Assembly: GCA_009781075.1 (NCBI GenBank)
Contig: WQYU01000002.1
Span: forward strand, 1-57,626
Length of the DNA: 57,626 nucleotides
Direction: 5' to 3'
Source of the DNA: Paludibacter sp.
GTDB taxonomy: Bacteria > Bacteroidota > Bacteroidia > Bacteroidales > Paludibacteraceae
Made by a program: the position numbers and the translations under genes. A model generated the notes under the pieces. It had not been told where the DNA came from, did not search any database, and saw nothing but the letters and a program-made list of their open reading frames with translations. The first letter of the stretch is position 1. Each line of letters begins with the position of its first letter. This document shows, one piece after another, positions 7,982 to 16,231 of the stretch.

Positions 7982-9337
7982 TTACAAAGCCCTTACATAT
8001 TCTTTAAACTGCTTGCCTCGGTCTTCATAATTTTTAAATAAATCAAAACTTGCACAGCATGGTGAAAGCAAAACCGTATCACCACTAATTGCCAAATTAT
8101 ACGCTTGATTTACAGCATCTTGCATATTATTTGTATCTACAATGTTATCTACTTTATCATCGAAAAACATGTGCAATTTTGAATTATCAATTCCCAAAAA
8201 CACTAATGCACGAACTTTTGCTTTAACAAGATTTTCGATTTCAGAATAATCATTGCCTTTGTCTGTTCCGCCAAGTATCAGAACGACAGGAGTTTGCATG
8301 CTTTCCAGAGCGTACCAGCACGAATTTACGTTCGTTGCCTTAGAATCGTTAATAAATCGCACGTTGCGCACTGTTGCTACATACTCAAGTCGATGTTCAA
8401 CTCCCTGAAAATCAGCCAGCGAGCGACGAATATCATCTTTTTTCACATCCATAATCATTGCCGCCAGTCCGGCAGCCATTGAATTATAAATATTGTGCTG
8501 ACCTTTTAATGAAAGTTCGGCTGTTTTCATTCTAAAATCTCTTTTGGGTGTTTCAATAATAAGATTTTCATTTTCTACAAAAGCATCTGTACCTGCGTGT
8601 TTTTCCATAGCAAAAGGAAAAAGCATTGCGTTCAAATGTTTATTTTCCACAACTTTCTTAATAACGGGGTCGTCTTCCCAATAAATTAACGCATCTTCGG
8701 CAGTCTGATTTTGAGTAATGCGAAATTTTGAGCGAACATAATTTTCAAATTTGTGGTCGTAGCGGTCTAAATGGTCGGGGGTAATATTGAGCACAATGGC
8801 AATATTGGCTTTAAAATCAGTCATCCCATCAAGTTGGAAACTGCTTATTTCCAGCACATAATAATCAAATTTTTCGGTTGCAACCTGCAAAGCAAAACTT
8901 TTCCCAACATTACCAGCCAGCCCAACGTTGAAGCCAGAATTTTTAAGAATATGATAAATTAAAGTCGCTGTTGTTGTTTTGCCATTGCTGCCGGTTACAC
9001 AAATCATTTTCGCATCTGTAAAACGCCCGGCAAATTCAATTTCCGAAATAACAGAGATATTCTTCTGATGTAATTTATTGATTATAGATATGTTATCAGG
9101 AATTCCGGGACTCTTTACCACTTCGGCTGCCATAAGAATTTTATCCTCGGTATGTTTTTTTTCTTCAAATGGAATATTATTTTGTTCCAAAATTGTTTTA
9201 TATTCTTGCTTAATTTCGCCAGAATCAGAAACAAACACTTTATATCCCTGATATTTCGCTAATACAGCCGTTCCTGCACCACTTTCACCTGCGCCTAAAA
9301 CAACAATAAGTTTATTTTTTGCAAAATTATTTTTCAT
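7982..9337 (-). CDS. murD: UDP-N-acetylmuramoylalanine-D-glutamate ligase MurD
   Basis: 451 residues, full length. It adds D-Glu to UDP-MurNAc-L-Ala in the cytoplasm. The N-terminal Rossmann-like domain starts 'LIVVLGAGESGAGTAVLA'. The Mur-ligase ATP loop GSNGKTTT is at residues 116-123, and 'NITPDHLDRYD' and 'VRFINDSKATNVNS' are the central and C-terminal domain signatures. It ends in the typical 'CASFDLFKNYEDRGKQFK'. It is followed by ftsW and preceded by the S26 peptidase gene with a 150-base gap carrying its own promoter-like box. Confidence 0.95.
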   Translation of the reverse strand: MKNNFAKNKLIVVLGAGESGAGTAVLAKYQGYKVFVSDSGEIKQEYKTILEQNNIPFEEKKHTEDKILMAAEVVKSPGIPDNISIINKLHQKNISVISEIEFAGRFTDAKMICVTGSNGKTTTATLIYHILKNSGFNVGLAGNVGKSFALQVATEKFDYYVLEISSFQLDGMTDFKANIAIVLNITPDHLDRYDHKFENYVRSKFRITQNQTAEDALIYWEDDPVIKKVVENKHLNAMLFPFAMEKHAGTDAFVENENLIIETPKRDFRMKTAELSLKGQHNIYNSMAAGLAAMIMDVKKDDIRRSLADFQGVEHRLEYVATVRNVRFINDSKATNVNSCWYALESMQTPVVLILGGTDKGNDYSEIENLVKAKVRALVFLGIDNSKLHMFFDDKVDNIVDTNNMQDAVNQAYNLAISGDTVLLSPCCASFDLFKNYEDRGKQFKEYVRAL

Positions 9338-9354
9338 TTAAACAGGATTTTTTG

Positions 9355-9362
9355 CAAAAATA
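9355..9362 (-). promoter_or_regulatory. Bacteroidota -7 box upstream of murD
   Basis: Minus-strand TATTTTTG, 17 bases from the murD start codon, giving a very short leader. Confidence 0.45.
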
Positions 9363-9487
9363 ATTCGTTTTTATTTAATATTTTAATAATAAACAAAATA
9401 GTTATCAACAATAAAAATATTTCATATTGATAAATGTTTGATTAATAAACATTTAATTTAACCAATTGTTTGTGAATTTTGAAATTA

Positions 9488-9928
9488 TTACAAAAAAACT
9501 CTCCTGTAAATCGCTAATAAATATCTTCTAAATGGCTTTAGCATAAACCAAAAGCGGAAATAAAAATTTTCCCATCTGTTTGGTAAGGTAATTTTTCTGC
9601 CGTTTTGACGAATAATTTTACGAACGATTCCAACAATATCGTCAGAAGTAGCAGTCTCAGTACTGCGAACGCCATCTCCCTGAATGGTAATATTTTCAGC
9701 ATTAATTTTAATAATCCTATGCAAAAGGTGTCGGCCTTTGTAACGAAAGATTACAATCTGCCCTACTGCGAGCATTTGTCTGCCTACCGGTGTGAGTACT
9801 ACAACGTCGCGCTTGCTGTTCAACAGCGGCATCATACTCCTTCCTTTAATAGCAATGCTGACATTTTCACCCGCTGAAAGAATTTTTTCTATTTCACTGA
9901 AAAACAAATTATTAGAGATTATTTTCAT
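9488..9928 (-). CDS. S24/S26 peptidase, SipW/Sec11-like signal peptidase fold
   Basis: 146 residues. The catalytic Ser31 is in 'IKGRSMMPLL'. The second conserved block is 'LLHRIIKINAENITIQGDG', where His70 takes the place of the general-base Lys. That matches the Ser/His (SipW/Sec11-like) type, not the Ser/Lys E. coli Lep type. A C-terminal basic/aromatic tail ('FRFWFMLKPFRRYLLAIYRR') could be membrane-associated; no clear N-terminal membrane anchor is visible. The gene lies 6 bases after the HPr-kinase-like ATPase gene, so the two are almost surely one transcription unit. I infer a dedicated maturation role with that partner; the substrate is unknown. Confidence 0.75.
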   Translation of the reverse strand: MKIISNNLFFSEIEKILSAGENVSIAIKGRSMMPLLNSKRDVVVLTPVGRQMLAVGQIVIFRYKGRHLLHRIIKINAENITIQGDGVRSTETATSDDIVGIVRKIIRQNGRKITLPNRWENFYFRFWFMLKPFRRYLLAIYRRVFL

Positions 9929-9934
9929 TAGTTT

Positions 9935-10810
9935 TTACAAAATATTGTCAGATTTTAAAATGTCGAAAACCAACTGAGCAGCAGCGGCTTGTGGCAAACA
10001 TTCAAGATAATAAATCGGAACTTTTTTTAATATTTCGGAAATAATTTCATAATTTTTATCAGTAAAAAGTTCATCATTAAAATAATAAAATCGAGAAGCA
10101 TCAAGTATCACTGTTAATGCCTCGTAAAGTGATAATTTTCGGATTTTATTGTATGGTGTCTGTTTGAGAAATACAAAAGCGGCTGTCGGTGCCGACATAT
10201 TCTTTAAACAGTGTGTTTTGCCTGACCATGGTGAACCCCAGGTAAGTACTTGATTATTATATATCTGCACAAAAGGAGCATCGTCATTCAACAACTCCGT
10301 TCCTTCAATATTTTCTAACCAAAGTTGTGAATGGGTACTTTTGCCCATACCTGATTTGCCCAAAAACAACACAGATTTATTTTGATAAACAATAGTAGAA
10401 GAGTGAACGCCAAGCGTTTGCCTGTGCAAAAAAGCAAAACAGCATGCCCATCGTAAAAGGTAATAAAGCATTGCACCGACTTTTGCGCTCTGATTAAAAT
10501 CAACAATCATTTCAAAAGTATAATTTTCTTTTTCATAAAATTCACTGCACAAACAAGTTTCTTCACACTGCATTTTACATAAAAACCTGTTTCCTTCCCT
10601 GCGATAAAAACTTTCGATACTCAATTCTTCAATATATGAATGTCTGTCAAATTTTTTAAAATCAGTGATTTGCCCGATACCCACCGCAAGTAGAGGAGGA
10701 TTTTCATCGGGCTGTACAAGAAAATTCTGCAAAATATGTGCAATATATTTATATCTAAAAATTTTCTCGTCAATTGCAACTATAAAACCTGCAATAGAAA
10801 AATATAGCAT
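9935..10810 (-). CDS. HPr kinase/PEPCK-fold ATPase of unknown substrate
   Basis: 291 residues. Walker A GKSGMGKST is at 151-159, preceded by a conserved His136 ('GVHSSTIV'). 'LLNDDAPF' is at 173-180 and 'GSPWSGKT' at 192-199. These are the signature blocks of the HprK/PEP carboxykinase-like fold. The N-terminal 110 residues are not the HprK regulatory domain and are unrecognised. HprK-like proteins of this sort occur in peptide natural-product and other accessory modules of Bacteroidota, which is only suggestive here. The S26 peptidase follows after 6 bases, while tadA ends 61 bases upstream. The substrate could be a protein, peptide or small molecule. Confidence 0.75.
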   Translation of the reverse strand: MLYFSIAGFIVAIDEKIFRYKYIAHILQNFLVQPDENPPLLAVGIGQITDFKKFDRHSYIEELSIESFYRREGNRFLCKMQCEETCLCSEFYEKENYTFEMIVDFNQSAKVGAMLYYLLRWACCFAFLHRQTLGVHSSTIVYQNKSVLFLGKSGMGKSTHSQLWLENIEGTELLNDDAPFVQIYNNQVLTWGSPWSGKTHCLKNMSAPTAAFVFLKQTPYNKIRKLSLYEALTVILDASRFYYFNDELFTDKNYEIISEILKKVPIYYLECLPQAAAAQLVFDILKSDNIL

Positions 10811-10836
10811 GTTCGTTAATTATAAAAATTTTTCGG

Positions 10837-10844
10837 CAAATTTA
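10837..10844 (-). promoter_or_regulatory. Possible -7 box upstream of the HprK-like gene
   Basis: Minus-strand TAAATTTG, 26 bases before the start codon, in the 61-base gap after tadA. Confidence 0.35.
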
Positions 10845-10871
10845 TTATTATTTTTTACCATTAAGCCAAAT

Positions 10872-11312
10872 CTAACGTCTTTTCTTGAAAAAATCCAATA
10901 AGAGTGCCTTGCATTCGTTTTCTAAAATTCCTTTTGTAATTTTTGTTTTTGGATGTAAAGAATATGGGGCAAAATGCGTAAAGCCTCGTTTTTCGTCTGC
11001 TGCACCATATACCAGGTTCGGAATTTGCGCCCATCCGATAGCCCCAGCACACATTGTACAAGGTTCAAGGGTTACATATAAAGTACAATCTGTCAAATAT
11101 TTAGCACCAAAAAAAAATTCTGCCGCCGTTATTGCCTGCATCTCGGCATGAGCGGTAACGTCCTGCAAAGTTTCGGTCAGGTTATGCCCGCGTGCAACAA
11201 TATGGTCGTTTGCAACAATGACCGCTCCAATTGGTATTTCATTGCGTTCCAATGCCTTACGTGCCTCAATCAATGCCTCATACATATATTTTTCGTACAA
11301 ATTATTTTTCAT
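10872..11312 (-). CDS. tadA: tRNA-specific adenosine deaminase TadA
   Basis: 146 residues. It converts A34 to inosine in the wobble position of tRNA-Arg(ACG). Zinc/catalytic motifs are His55-Ala-Glu57 ('TAHAEMQA') and PCTMC at residues 84-88. The N-terminal helix and 'IPIGAVIVANDHIVARGHN' fit TadA. The ATG overlaps the glmM stop codon by four bases (ATGA), indicating translational coupling. A more general guanine/cytosine deaminase is the alternative, but length and motif context favour TadA. Confidence 0.93.
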   Translation of the reverse strand: MKNNLYEKYMYEALIEARKALERNEIPIGAVIVANDHIVARGHNLTETLQDVTAHAEMQAITAAEFFFGAKYLTDCTLYVTLEPCTMCAGAIGWAQIPNLVYGAADEKRGFTHFAPYSLHPKTKITKGILENECKALLLDFFKKRR

Positions 11313-12703
11313 TTTGAAAAGATAATTTTCTGAATTTCTTCAATTATTTGCAGAGCAAAAGCATCTGCTTTTGCAACAGATTGAGCCTCAGAATAAATAC
11401 GAATTATCGGCTCGGTGTTCGATTTGCGCAAATGTACCCATCCGTCAGGAAAATCAATTTTCACGCCATCTATATCATTGATTTCAAATGATTTATATTT
11501 TTCTTTTATTTGAAAAAGAATATTATCAACATCAATTTCCGGCGTAAGTTCAATTTTGTTTTTTGAAATAAAATATTGAGGATAAGAATTTTTTAATTGC
11601 GAAACTGTCTTTTTAGATTTTGCTAAATGTGTGAGAAACAGTGCAATACCTACAAGTGCATCGCGTCCATAATGGCTTGCGGGGTAAATTACTCCGCCAT
11701 TGCCCTCGCCGCCGATAATCGCATTTATTTCCTTCATCTTACTGACAACATTAACTTCGCCAACAGCAGCAGCAGCATAATTTCCGCCGTAATGAGCGGT
11801 AATATCGCTCAAAGCCCGTGTAGAACTAAGATTGGAAACCGTATTTCCAACAGTGTGTGAAAGCACATAATCGGCAACAGAAACAAGAGTGTATTCTTCG
11901 CCAAACATCTCGCCGTTTTCGCAGACAATTGCCAAACGGTCAACATCGGGGTCCACCACAAAACCGACATCAATTTTATTATTTTTTATAAAATTAGAAA
12001 TATCAGTTAAATTTTCCGGCAGAGGTTCAGGGTTGTGAGGAAACTGTCCGTTTGGTTGGCAAAAAAGTTTTTCAATATGTTTAACTCCCAATGAATCAAG
12101 AAGTTTAGGGATTATTATTCCTCCAACAGAATTTACACAATCAATTGCAACACTAAAATTTGCTTCCTTAATCGATTCAACATCAACAAGTTGTAAAGAA
12201 AGCACATTTTCAATATGTTTATCATCATAAGCGAATTTTTCGTAATATTTTCCAAGATTATCAACTTCTGTAAACATAAAATTCTCATTTTCAGCAATTT
12301 GTAAAACCTTTTCTCCTTCTGATGCATTAAGAAATTCTCCTGAATCGTTCAATAGTTTTAGTGCGTTCCACTGGCGCGGGTTGTGGCTGGCAGTGAGAAT
12401 TACTCCGCCTGCAGCCTTTTCCATTATTACTGCAAGTTCGGTTGTAGGCGTTGTGGCAAGTCCGATATTTACAACATCAAAGCCCATACCCATTAAAGTT
12501 CCTGATACTAAATGATTTACCATCTCGCCTGAGATGCGCGCATCTCGTCCTACAACAATTTTATTTGATTTATTATTAAAATTTTGCCGCACTATTGTTG
12601 CAAAAGCCGCCGTAAAACGAACAATATCTACCGGATTTAAGCCCTCCCTTACTTTTCCGCCAATTGTCCCGCGTATTCCTGATATTGATTTTATTAAAGA
12701 CAT
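11309..12703 (-). CDS. glmM: Phosphoglucosamine mutase GlmM
   Basis: 464 residues from the ATG at 12703 ('MSLIKSISGIRGTIGG'). An upstream in-frame ATG at 12724 overlaps the -7 box and is rejected. It interconverts GlcN-6-P and GlcN-1-P, feeding UDP-GlcNAc synthesis. The phosphoserine Ser106 is in 'TASHNP', the metal loop is 'DPDVDRLAIV', the sugar loop is 'GGEGNGGVIYP', and the phosphate-binding 'RKSNTEPIIRIYSEA' is at the C-terminus. It heads an operon with tadA (4-base overlap) and probably the HprK-like pair. A Bacteroidota phosphomannomutase would look similar, so the substrate is inferred. Confidence 0.88.
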   Translation of the reverse strand: MSLIKSISGIRGTIGGKVREGLNPVDIVRFTAAFATIVRQNFNNKSNKIVVGRDARISGEMVNHLVSGTLMGMGFDVVNIGLATTPTTELAVIMEKAAGGVILTASHNPRQWNALKLLNDSGEFLNASEGEKVLQIAENENFMFTEVDNLGKYYEKFAYDDKHIENVLSLQLVDVESIKEANFSVAIDCVNSVGGIIIPKLLDSLGVKHIEKLFCQPNGQFPHNPEPLPENLTDISNFIKNNKIDVGFVVDPDVDRLAIVCENGEMFGEEYTLVSVADYVLSHTVGNTVSNLSSTRALSDITAHYGGNYAAAAVGEVNVVSKMKEINAIIGGEGNGGVIYPASHYGRDALVGIALFLTHLAKSKKTVSQLKNSYPQYFISKNKIELTPEIDVDNILFQIKEKYKSFEINDIDGVKIDFPDGWVHLRKSNTEPIIRIYSEAQSVAKADAFALQIIEEIQKIIFSK

Positions 12704-12721
12704 ATTATTAAATTTAAAACA

Positions 12722-12729
12722 CAAAAATA
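12722..12729 (-). promoter_or_regulatory. Bacteroidota -7 box upstream of glmM
   Basis: Minus-strand TATTTTTG, 18 bases before the glmM ATG at 12703 and directly after the preceding gene's stop. It decides the glmM start. Confidence 0.5.
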
Positions 12730-12730
12730 A

Positions 12731-13957
12731 TTATTTATTTTCTAAAACTTTGACTTTTGCTTCCAAATTTTCAATCTTTTCATTCTGCTGAATGATATAC
12801 AACGTCAGTTCTTCAACTTTTTGCAGAAGTTTCACCTGCATCTCTCCTAAATCGGTATCACCGCTTGTCATTTCGGCAGCAGGAGCAATGTCGGGCAAGT
12901 GTTTATTTTCACTAACAAAACGGCTTAATTCATTCAGAGGCATAAGATTATAATCCTTTTCAAAAACAAAGTCAGCGCCCGTGTTCAAATTAACCTTAAT
13001 CTCATGCGCACGGATAGTGCCATAAACATCAAGTTTGTAGTATGGGTCAGAACGTCCTATCCCTACATTGCCCGCGTCGGTTATTGTAAAACGGCTTACC
13101 CCACTAACATTATTACCATACGACCAAAATTGCAGCGAATTACCATAACCACCGGTCATATTAAAGATTTTCCAGGAAATTGCCTGTCCTGCACCTGTTT
13201 TAGAAGTATTTTCAAGTACAAGAGTTCCGCCCGTATCCCTATTGTTGCTTGCAATAAACGCATCTCTGGCAATAATATACCCGGATGCATTTATGTTCCC
13301 TGTAACGTCTAATTGTGTAGTTGGAAAAGATGTACCTATACCTACATTACCTTCATCTGTTATAGTAAAACGGCTATCACATAATCCACCATTTAAACAA
13401 CCATTATTATTATCATAAGCCCAAAATTGCAGTGAGTTGCCATGACCTCCGGCCATGTTAAATATTTTCCACTGAAATGCCTGCCCTGCACCTGTTTTCA
13501 AGGGATTTTCAAGTATAAGATTACCACCTTCATTGCTGTTTCTACTTGTAATCAGCGCATTTTTGGAAATAATATCCCAATCAGCCGTAATATTTCCGGA
13601 TGCGTTTATTGTCCCCGCAACGTCTAATTGTGTCGTTGGAGTTTCCGTGCCAATACCAACATTTCCATTCATAATGGCAAATTTGCCACCGTCAAAGTAA
13701 CCTGAAAATTTATATTTATTATCAAGCAAAGTGGCACTTGAAATTGCAGAATAAATAGCATAAACGTTACCGGTTGTCAATTTGCCAATCGATTCATTGA
13801 CAAATAACTTAGCATTTGGTATCACCGTTCCACCTATCCCCAAATTAGTTGTAGCCGGCGTTAGAGAAAGTCCATAAGTGCTTGTTTCAAATGTTTGTGC
13901 CTGCGCTGCCGTAACTGTTAATAGCAGCATCAAAATTAAAAAGTTTATTTTCTTCAT
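12731..13957 (-). CDS. Secreted repeat protein with tail-fibre-like 'GIGT' motifs and C-terminal coiled coil
   Basis: 408 residues. It has a signal peptide ('MKKINFLILMLLLTVTAAQA'), then repeated motifs 'GNVGIGTETPTTQLDVAGT', 'GNVGIGTSFPTTQLDVTGN' and 'GNVGIGRSDPYYKLDVYGT'. Two of these precede near-identical blocks of about 90 residues ('SKTGAGQAISWKIFNMTGG' / 'LKTGAGQAFQWKIFNMAGG'). The C-terminus has 'YNLMPLNELSRFVSENKHLP' and a coiled coil. This matches cell-surface or secreted Bacteroidota proteins related to trimeric phage tail fibres, usually ending in an intramolecular chaperone of the endosialidase type. Here only the short coiled-coil form is left, without an obvious autoprotease. 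A role in adhesion or surface display is inference. Its own promoter-like box lies upstream. Confidence 0.75.
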   Translation of the reverse strand: MKKINFLILMLLLTVTAAQAQTFETSTYGLSLTPATTNLGIGGTVIPNAKLFVNESIGKLTTGNVYAIYSAISSATLLDNKYKFSGYFDGGKFAIMNGNVGIGTETPTTQLDVAGTINASGNITADWDIISKNALITSRNSNEGGNLILENPLKTGAGQAFQWKIFNMAGGHGNSLQFWAYDNNNGCLNGGLCDSRFTITDEGNVGIGTSFPTTQLDVTGNINASGYIIARDAFIASNNRDTGGTLVLENTSKTGAGQAISWKIFNMTGGYGNSLQFWSYGNNVSGVSRFTITDAGNVGIGRSDPYYKLDVYGTIRAHEIKVNLNTGADFVFEKDYNLMPLNELSRFVSENKHLPDIAPAAEMTSGDTDLGEMQVKLLQKVEELTLYIIQQNEKIENLEAKVKVLENK

Positions 13958-13996
13958 AAAATTATATTTAAAAATTAATAATAAAAATTAACGCTG

Positions 13997-14004
13997 CAAA
14001 AATA
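13997..14004 (-). promoter_or_regulatory. Bacteroidota -7 box upstream of the GIGT-repeat protein
   Basis: Minus-strand TATTTTTG, 39 bases before the start codon. Confidence 0.45.
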
Positions 14005-14125
14005 TAATGAAAAATTCAATTCATCTGCATCGAAAAAGTGGTATTTGTTGAAATATTTTGTGTATTTTATCTATTGATATTCAAATATTTAACTTAAAAT
14101 GATAGTTTTTTTGATAAAAATATAT

Positions 14126-14133
14126 TATTTTTG
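14126..14133 (+). promoter_or_regulatory. Bacteroidota -7 box TATTTTTG upstream of the XRE gene
   Basis: TATTTTTG, 19 bases before the ATG at 14153. It rules out the longer in-frame start at 14099. Confidence 0.5.
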
Positions 14134-14152
14134 CCACAAAAAGATAAAAAAA

Positions 14153-14507
14153 ATGAACAGGGAAATAACAGAAAAAATAAAAAGATTACGTATTTCCAAG
14201 GGTATTAAACAAACAGAAATGGCTGATAAACTGAATATTACGCGTTCCACCTATCAAAAAATTGAAACTGGTGAAGGTTATGCCTGGGCAAAATATTTGA
14301 ACGAATTAATGGACATTTTTGATACTACTCCCAAAGATTTTTTTCAGTGATATTGGCAGACAGGTTGTACATCAAAATAACTACGAAGGTAGTATTGGTT
14401 ATGTTGCAGAGCATCTTCATCAAGAAAACAAAGAAGTTTACGAAAAACTGATTGCTGCAAAAGACGAACAAATCGAATTTTTAAAAAATTTACTGGAAAA
14501 AAAATAA
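14153..14507 (+). pseudogene. XRE-family regulator interrupted by a frameshift in a T7 run
   Basis: Frame 1 from 14153 encodes an HTH domain ('EITEKIKRLRISKGIKQTEM', 'LNITRSTYQKIETGEG') and stops at 14350 after '...TTPKDFFQ'. The next frame continues without a break: 'DIGRQVVHQNNYEGSIGYV', then a coiled coil ending 'AAKDEQIEFLKNLLEKK' at 14507. The two pieces join at GA-T7-CAGTGA (around 14338-14344). Removing one T gives '...DFFSDIG...', a contiguous protein of about 117 residues like other small Bacteroidota XRE/coiled-coil regulators. It may be a true mutation, a phase-variable tract, transcriptional slippage or a sequencing error. A separate 62-residue ORF starting at 14319 is not a real gene start. 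Confidence 0.75.
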
Positions 14508-14898
14508 ACTCTTTTTGCTTTGTTGCTTTTTATATAATTTCTAAAAAATAATTACCCCAATATATTTTGTAATATACTTATATTCAGAGATTTACAAGTT
14601 TATTGTGTGTAACTTTCAATTATGATTTATATAATATATCAATTATTTATTATTTTGTGGAGTTGGGTTGATTATTGATGAGTTGATTATTGATGATAAG
14701 TAGATATTTAGCAGATTTCAATGCTTTGAAAAGTGCTTTTTTGCAAACATACAACTTATTTTTCTGATTAACAAATGATTAATTTTTAGAAGTACACTCT
14801 TTTCCTTCCGCACTAATGTTTCTACCTCGAGGCTTTTTATTGGCTGAAAAATTGTAATACCTCATGGTTTGTATCTTCAACAGGGTACAAAGTTTTTC
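14508..14898. other. Intergenic region with an orphan promoter repeat
   Basis: 391 AT-rich bases with no convincing gene between the frameshifted regulator and the convergent glycosyltransferase gene. Its recognisable content is repeat copy A (14742-14793). The rest is featureless, apart from short GTTGATTATTGATGA-type direct repeats around 14667-14697. Confidence 0.5.
14742..14793 (-). promoter_or_regulatory. Dispersed repeat copy A carrying a complete Bacteroidota promoter
   Basis: Read on the minus strand this copy starts ACTTCTAAAAATTAATC and continues TTTGTTAATCAGAAAAATA to a -7 box. It holds a consensus -33 TTTG (14772-14775) and -7 TATGTTTG (14744-14751) separated by exactly 20 bases. 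The promoter points leftwards, into the 3' ends of plus-strand genes, so no gene appears to be served. The first 32 bases are identical, inverted, to copy B (16232-16263) beyond the glycosyltransferase gene. A third copy is at 55253-55304. Confidence 0.7.
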
Positions 14899-16155
14899 TT
14901 ATCCGCCCATCGCATATTCATACACCTTTCGCACTTTTAGTCCCGCATCGTACCATGTAATATTATTGACTTCGGAACGTCCTAATTGGCTCAAACTTTT
15001 GTACATTGCCGGATATTCCACAATACTGTAAATTGCGTCTGCAATACTGTCGATATCCCAATAATCTGTTTTGATAGCGTGAGTAAGGATTTCGGCGCAG
15101 CCGCTTTGCTTTGAAATAATAGACGGAGTGCCGACTTGCATTGCCTCCAAAGGTGAAATTCCAAACGGTTCGGAAACCGAAGGCATAATATAACAATCGC
15201 TTTCTGCCAACATTTGTTGTACCTGCTTGCCGCGTAAAAATCCGGGGAAATGGAAACGGTCGGCTATATTTCGTTGTGCAACAAGTTCAACCATGTCTAT
15301 CATCATATCACCACTGCCGGCCATCACAAATCGCACATTTCGAGTGCGTTGTAAAACTTTATGCGCCGCCTCAACAAAATATTCAGGTCCCTTTTGCATG
15401 GTTATTCTTCCTAAAAACGTAACAATCTTTTTTTTATGAGGTGTTTTGGCAAATTCGTCCGGGTTTGAAAGAGGCTCAACAGCATTATGGACAGTTGTAA
15501 CCTTCCATTTAGGCTGTCTGTATTTTTCAATTACAGTCCTACGCGTAAGATTACTTACCGTGATAATGCGTTCCGCATTGTCCATTCCTCTGCGCTCAAT
15601 ATCATAAACAACAGGATTGACATTGCCGCGAGAGCGGTCGAAATCAGTTGCATGGACGTGAATAACGAGTGGCTTACCGGATATTTGTTTTGCAAAAACT
15701 CCCGCAGGATATGTCAGCCAGTCGTGCGAATGAATAATATCAAAATCAAGTTGATGAGCCAACACACTTATAACTGCCTCATAATTGGATATTTCTTCAA
15801 TTAAATTGTCGGGGTAGCGACCCGAAAAATCAACACAGCCCAAATCATTCGTCCATATACGGCGATAATCGTATTTTATTCCATTGCGAAGATTGAAATA
15901 TTCTTCAGCCGACATTACACCCTGCAAACGATTATGAACATATTCCCATGAATTTTCTTTCCACACAACAGGCACGTTGCACGCACCGATAATCTTCAAA
16001 AAACTTTGGTCTTCATCACCGTATGGCTTTGGAATAACAAAAGTAATCTCCATATCCGGCTGTTGTGCCATTGCGCGAGTTAATCCATAACTTGCCGTGC
16101 CTAAGCCACCCAAAATATGGGGAGGAAACTCCCATCCTAACATTAATGCCTTCAT
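14899..16155 (-). CDS. GT4-family glycosyltransferase (glycogen/starch-synthase-like)
   Basis: 418 residues. The N-terminus 'MKALMLGWEFPPHILGGLGT' is typical of glycogen-synthase-like enzymes. 'HSHDWLTYPAGVFAK' and 'IHVHATDFDRSRG' follow, then the C-terminal donor-binding half with 'TFLGRITMQKGPEYF' and the E-x7-E motif in 'SEPFGISPLEAMQVG'. In other Bacteroidota this gene usually sits beside a GH57 amylase and a debranching enzyme in a glycogen locus (known context); neither is present here. It is flanked on both sides by inverted copies of a 32-bp repeat. A cell-envelope glycan role is the alternative. Confidence 0.8.
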   Translation of the reverse strand: MKALMLGWEFPPHILGGLGTASYGLTRAMAQQPDMEITFVIPKPYGDEDQSFLKIIGACNVPVVWKENSWEYVHNRLQGVMSAEEYFNLRNGIKYDYRRIWTNDLGCVDFSGRYPDNLIEEISNYEAVISVLAHQLDFDIIHSHDWLTYPAGVFAKQISGKPLVIHVHATDFDRSRGNVNPVVYDIERRGMDNAERIITVSNLTRRTVIEKYRQPKWKVTTVHNAVEPLSNPDEFAKTPHKKKIVTFLGRITMQKGPEYFVEAAHKVLQRTRNVRFVMAGSGDMMIDMVELVAQRNIADRFHFPGFLRGKQVQQMLAESDCYIMPSVSEPFGISPLEAMQVGTPSIISKQSGCAEILTHAIKTDYWDIDSIADAIYSIVEYPAMYKSLSQLGRSEVNNITWYDAGLKVRKVYEYAMGG

Positions 16156-16186
16156 TTGCCAGTTTGATTTATCCTAAATATTTTAG

Positions 16187-16194
16187 CAAAAATA
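16187..16194 (-). promoter_or_regulatory. Bacteroidota -7 box upstream of the glycosyltransferase gene
   Basis: Minus-strand TATTTTTG, 31 bases before the start codon and inside the segment bounded by the inverted repeat copies. Confidence 0.45.
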
Positions 16195-16231
16195 CATGAA
16201 ATTTTTGAATTTCACAAAGAAAAAAAAGGGG

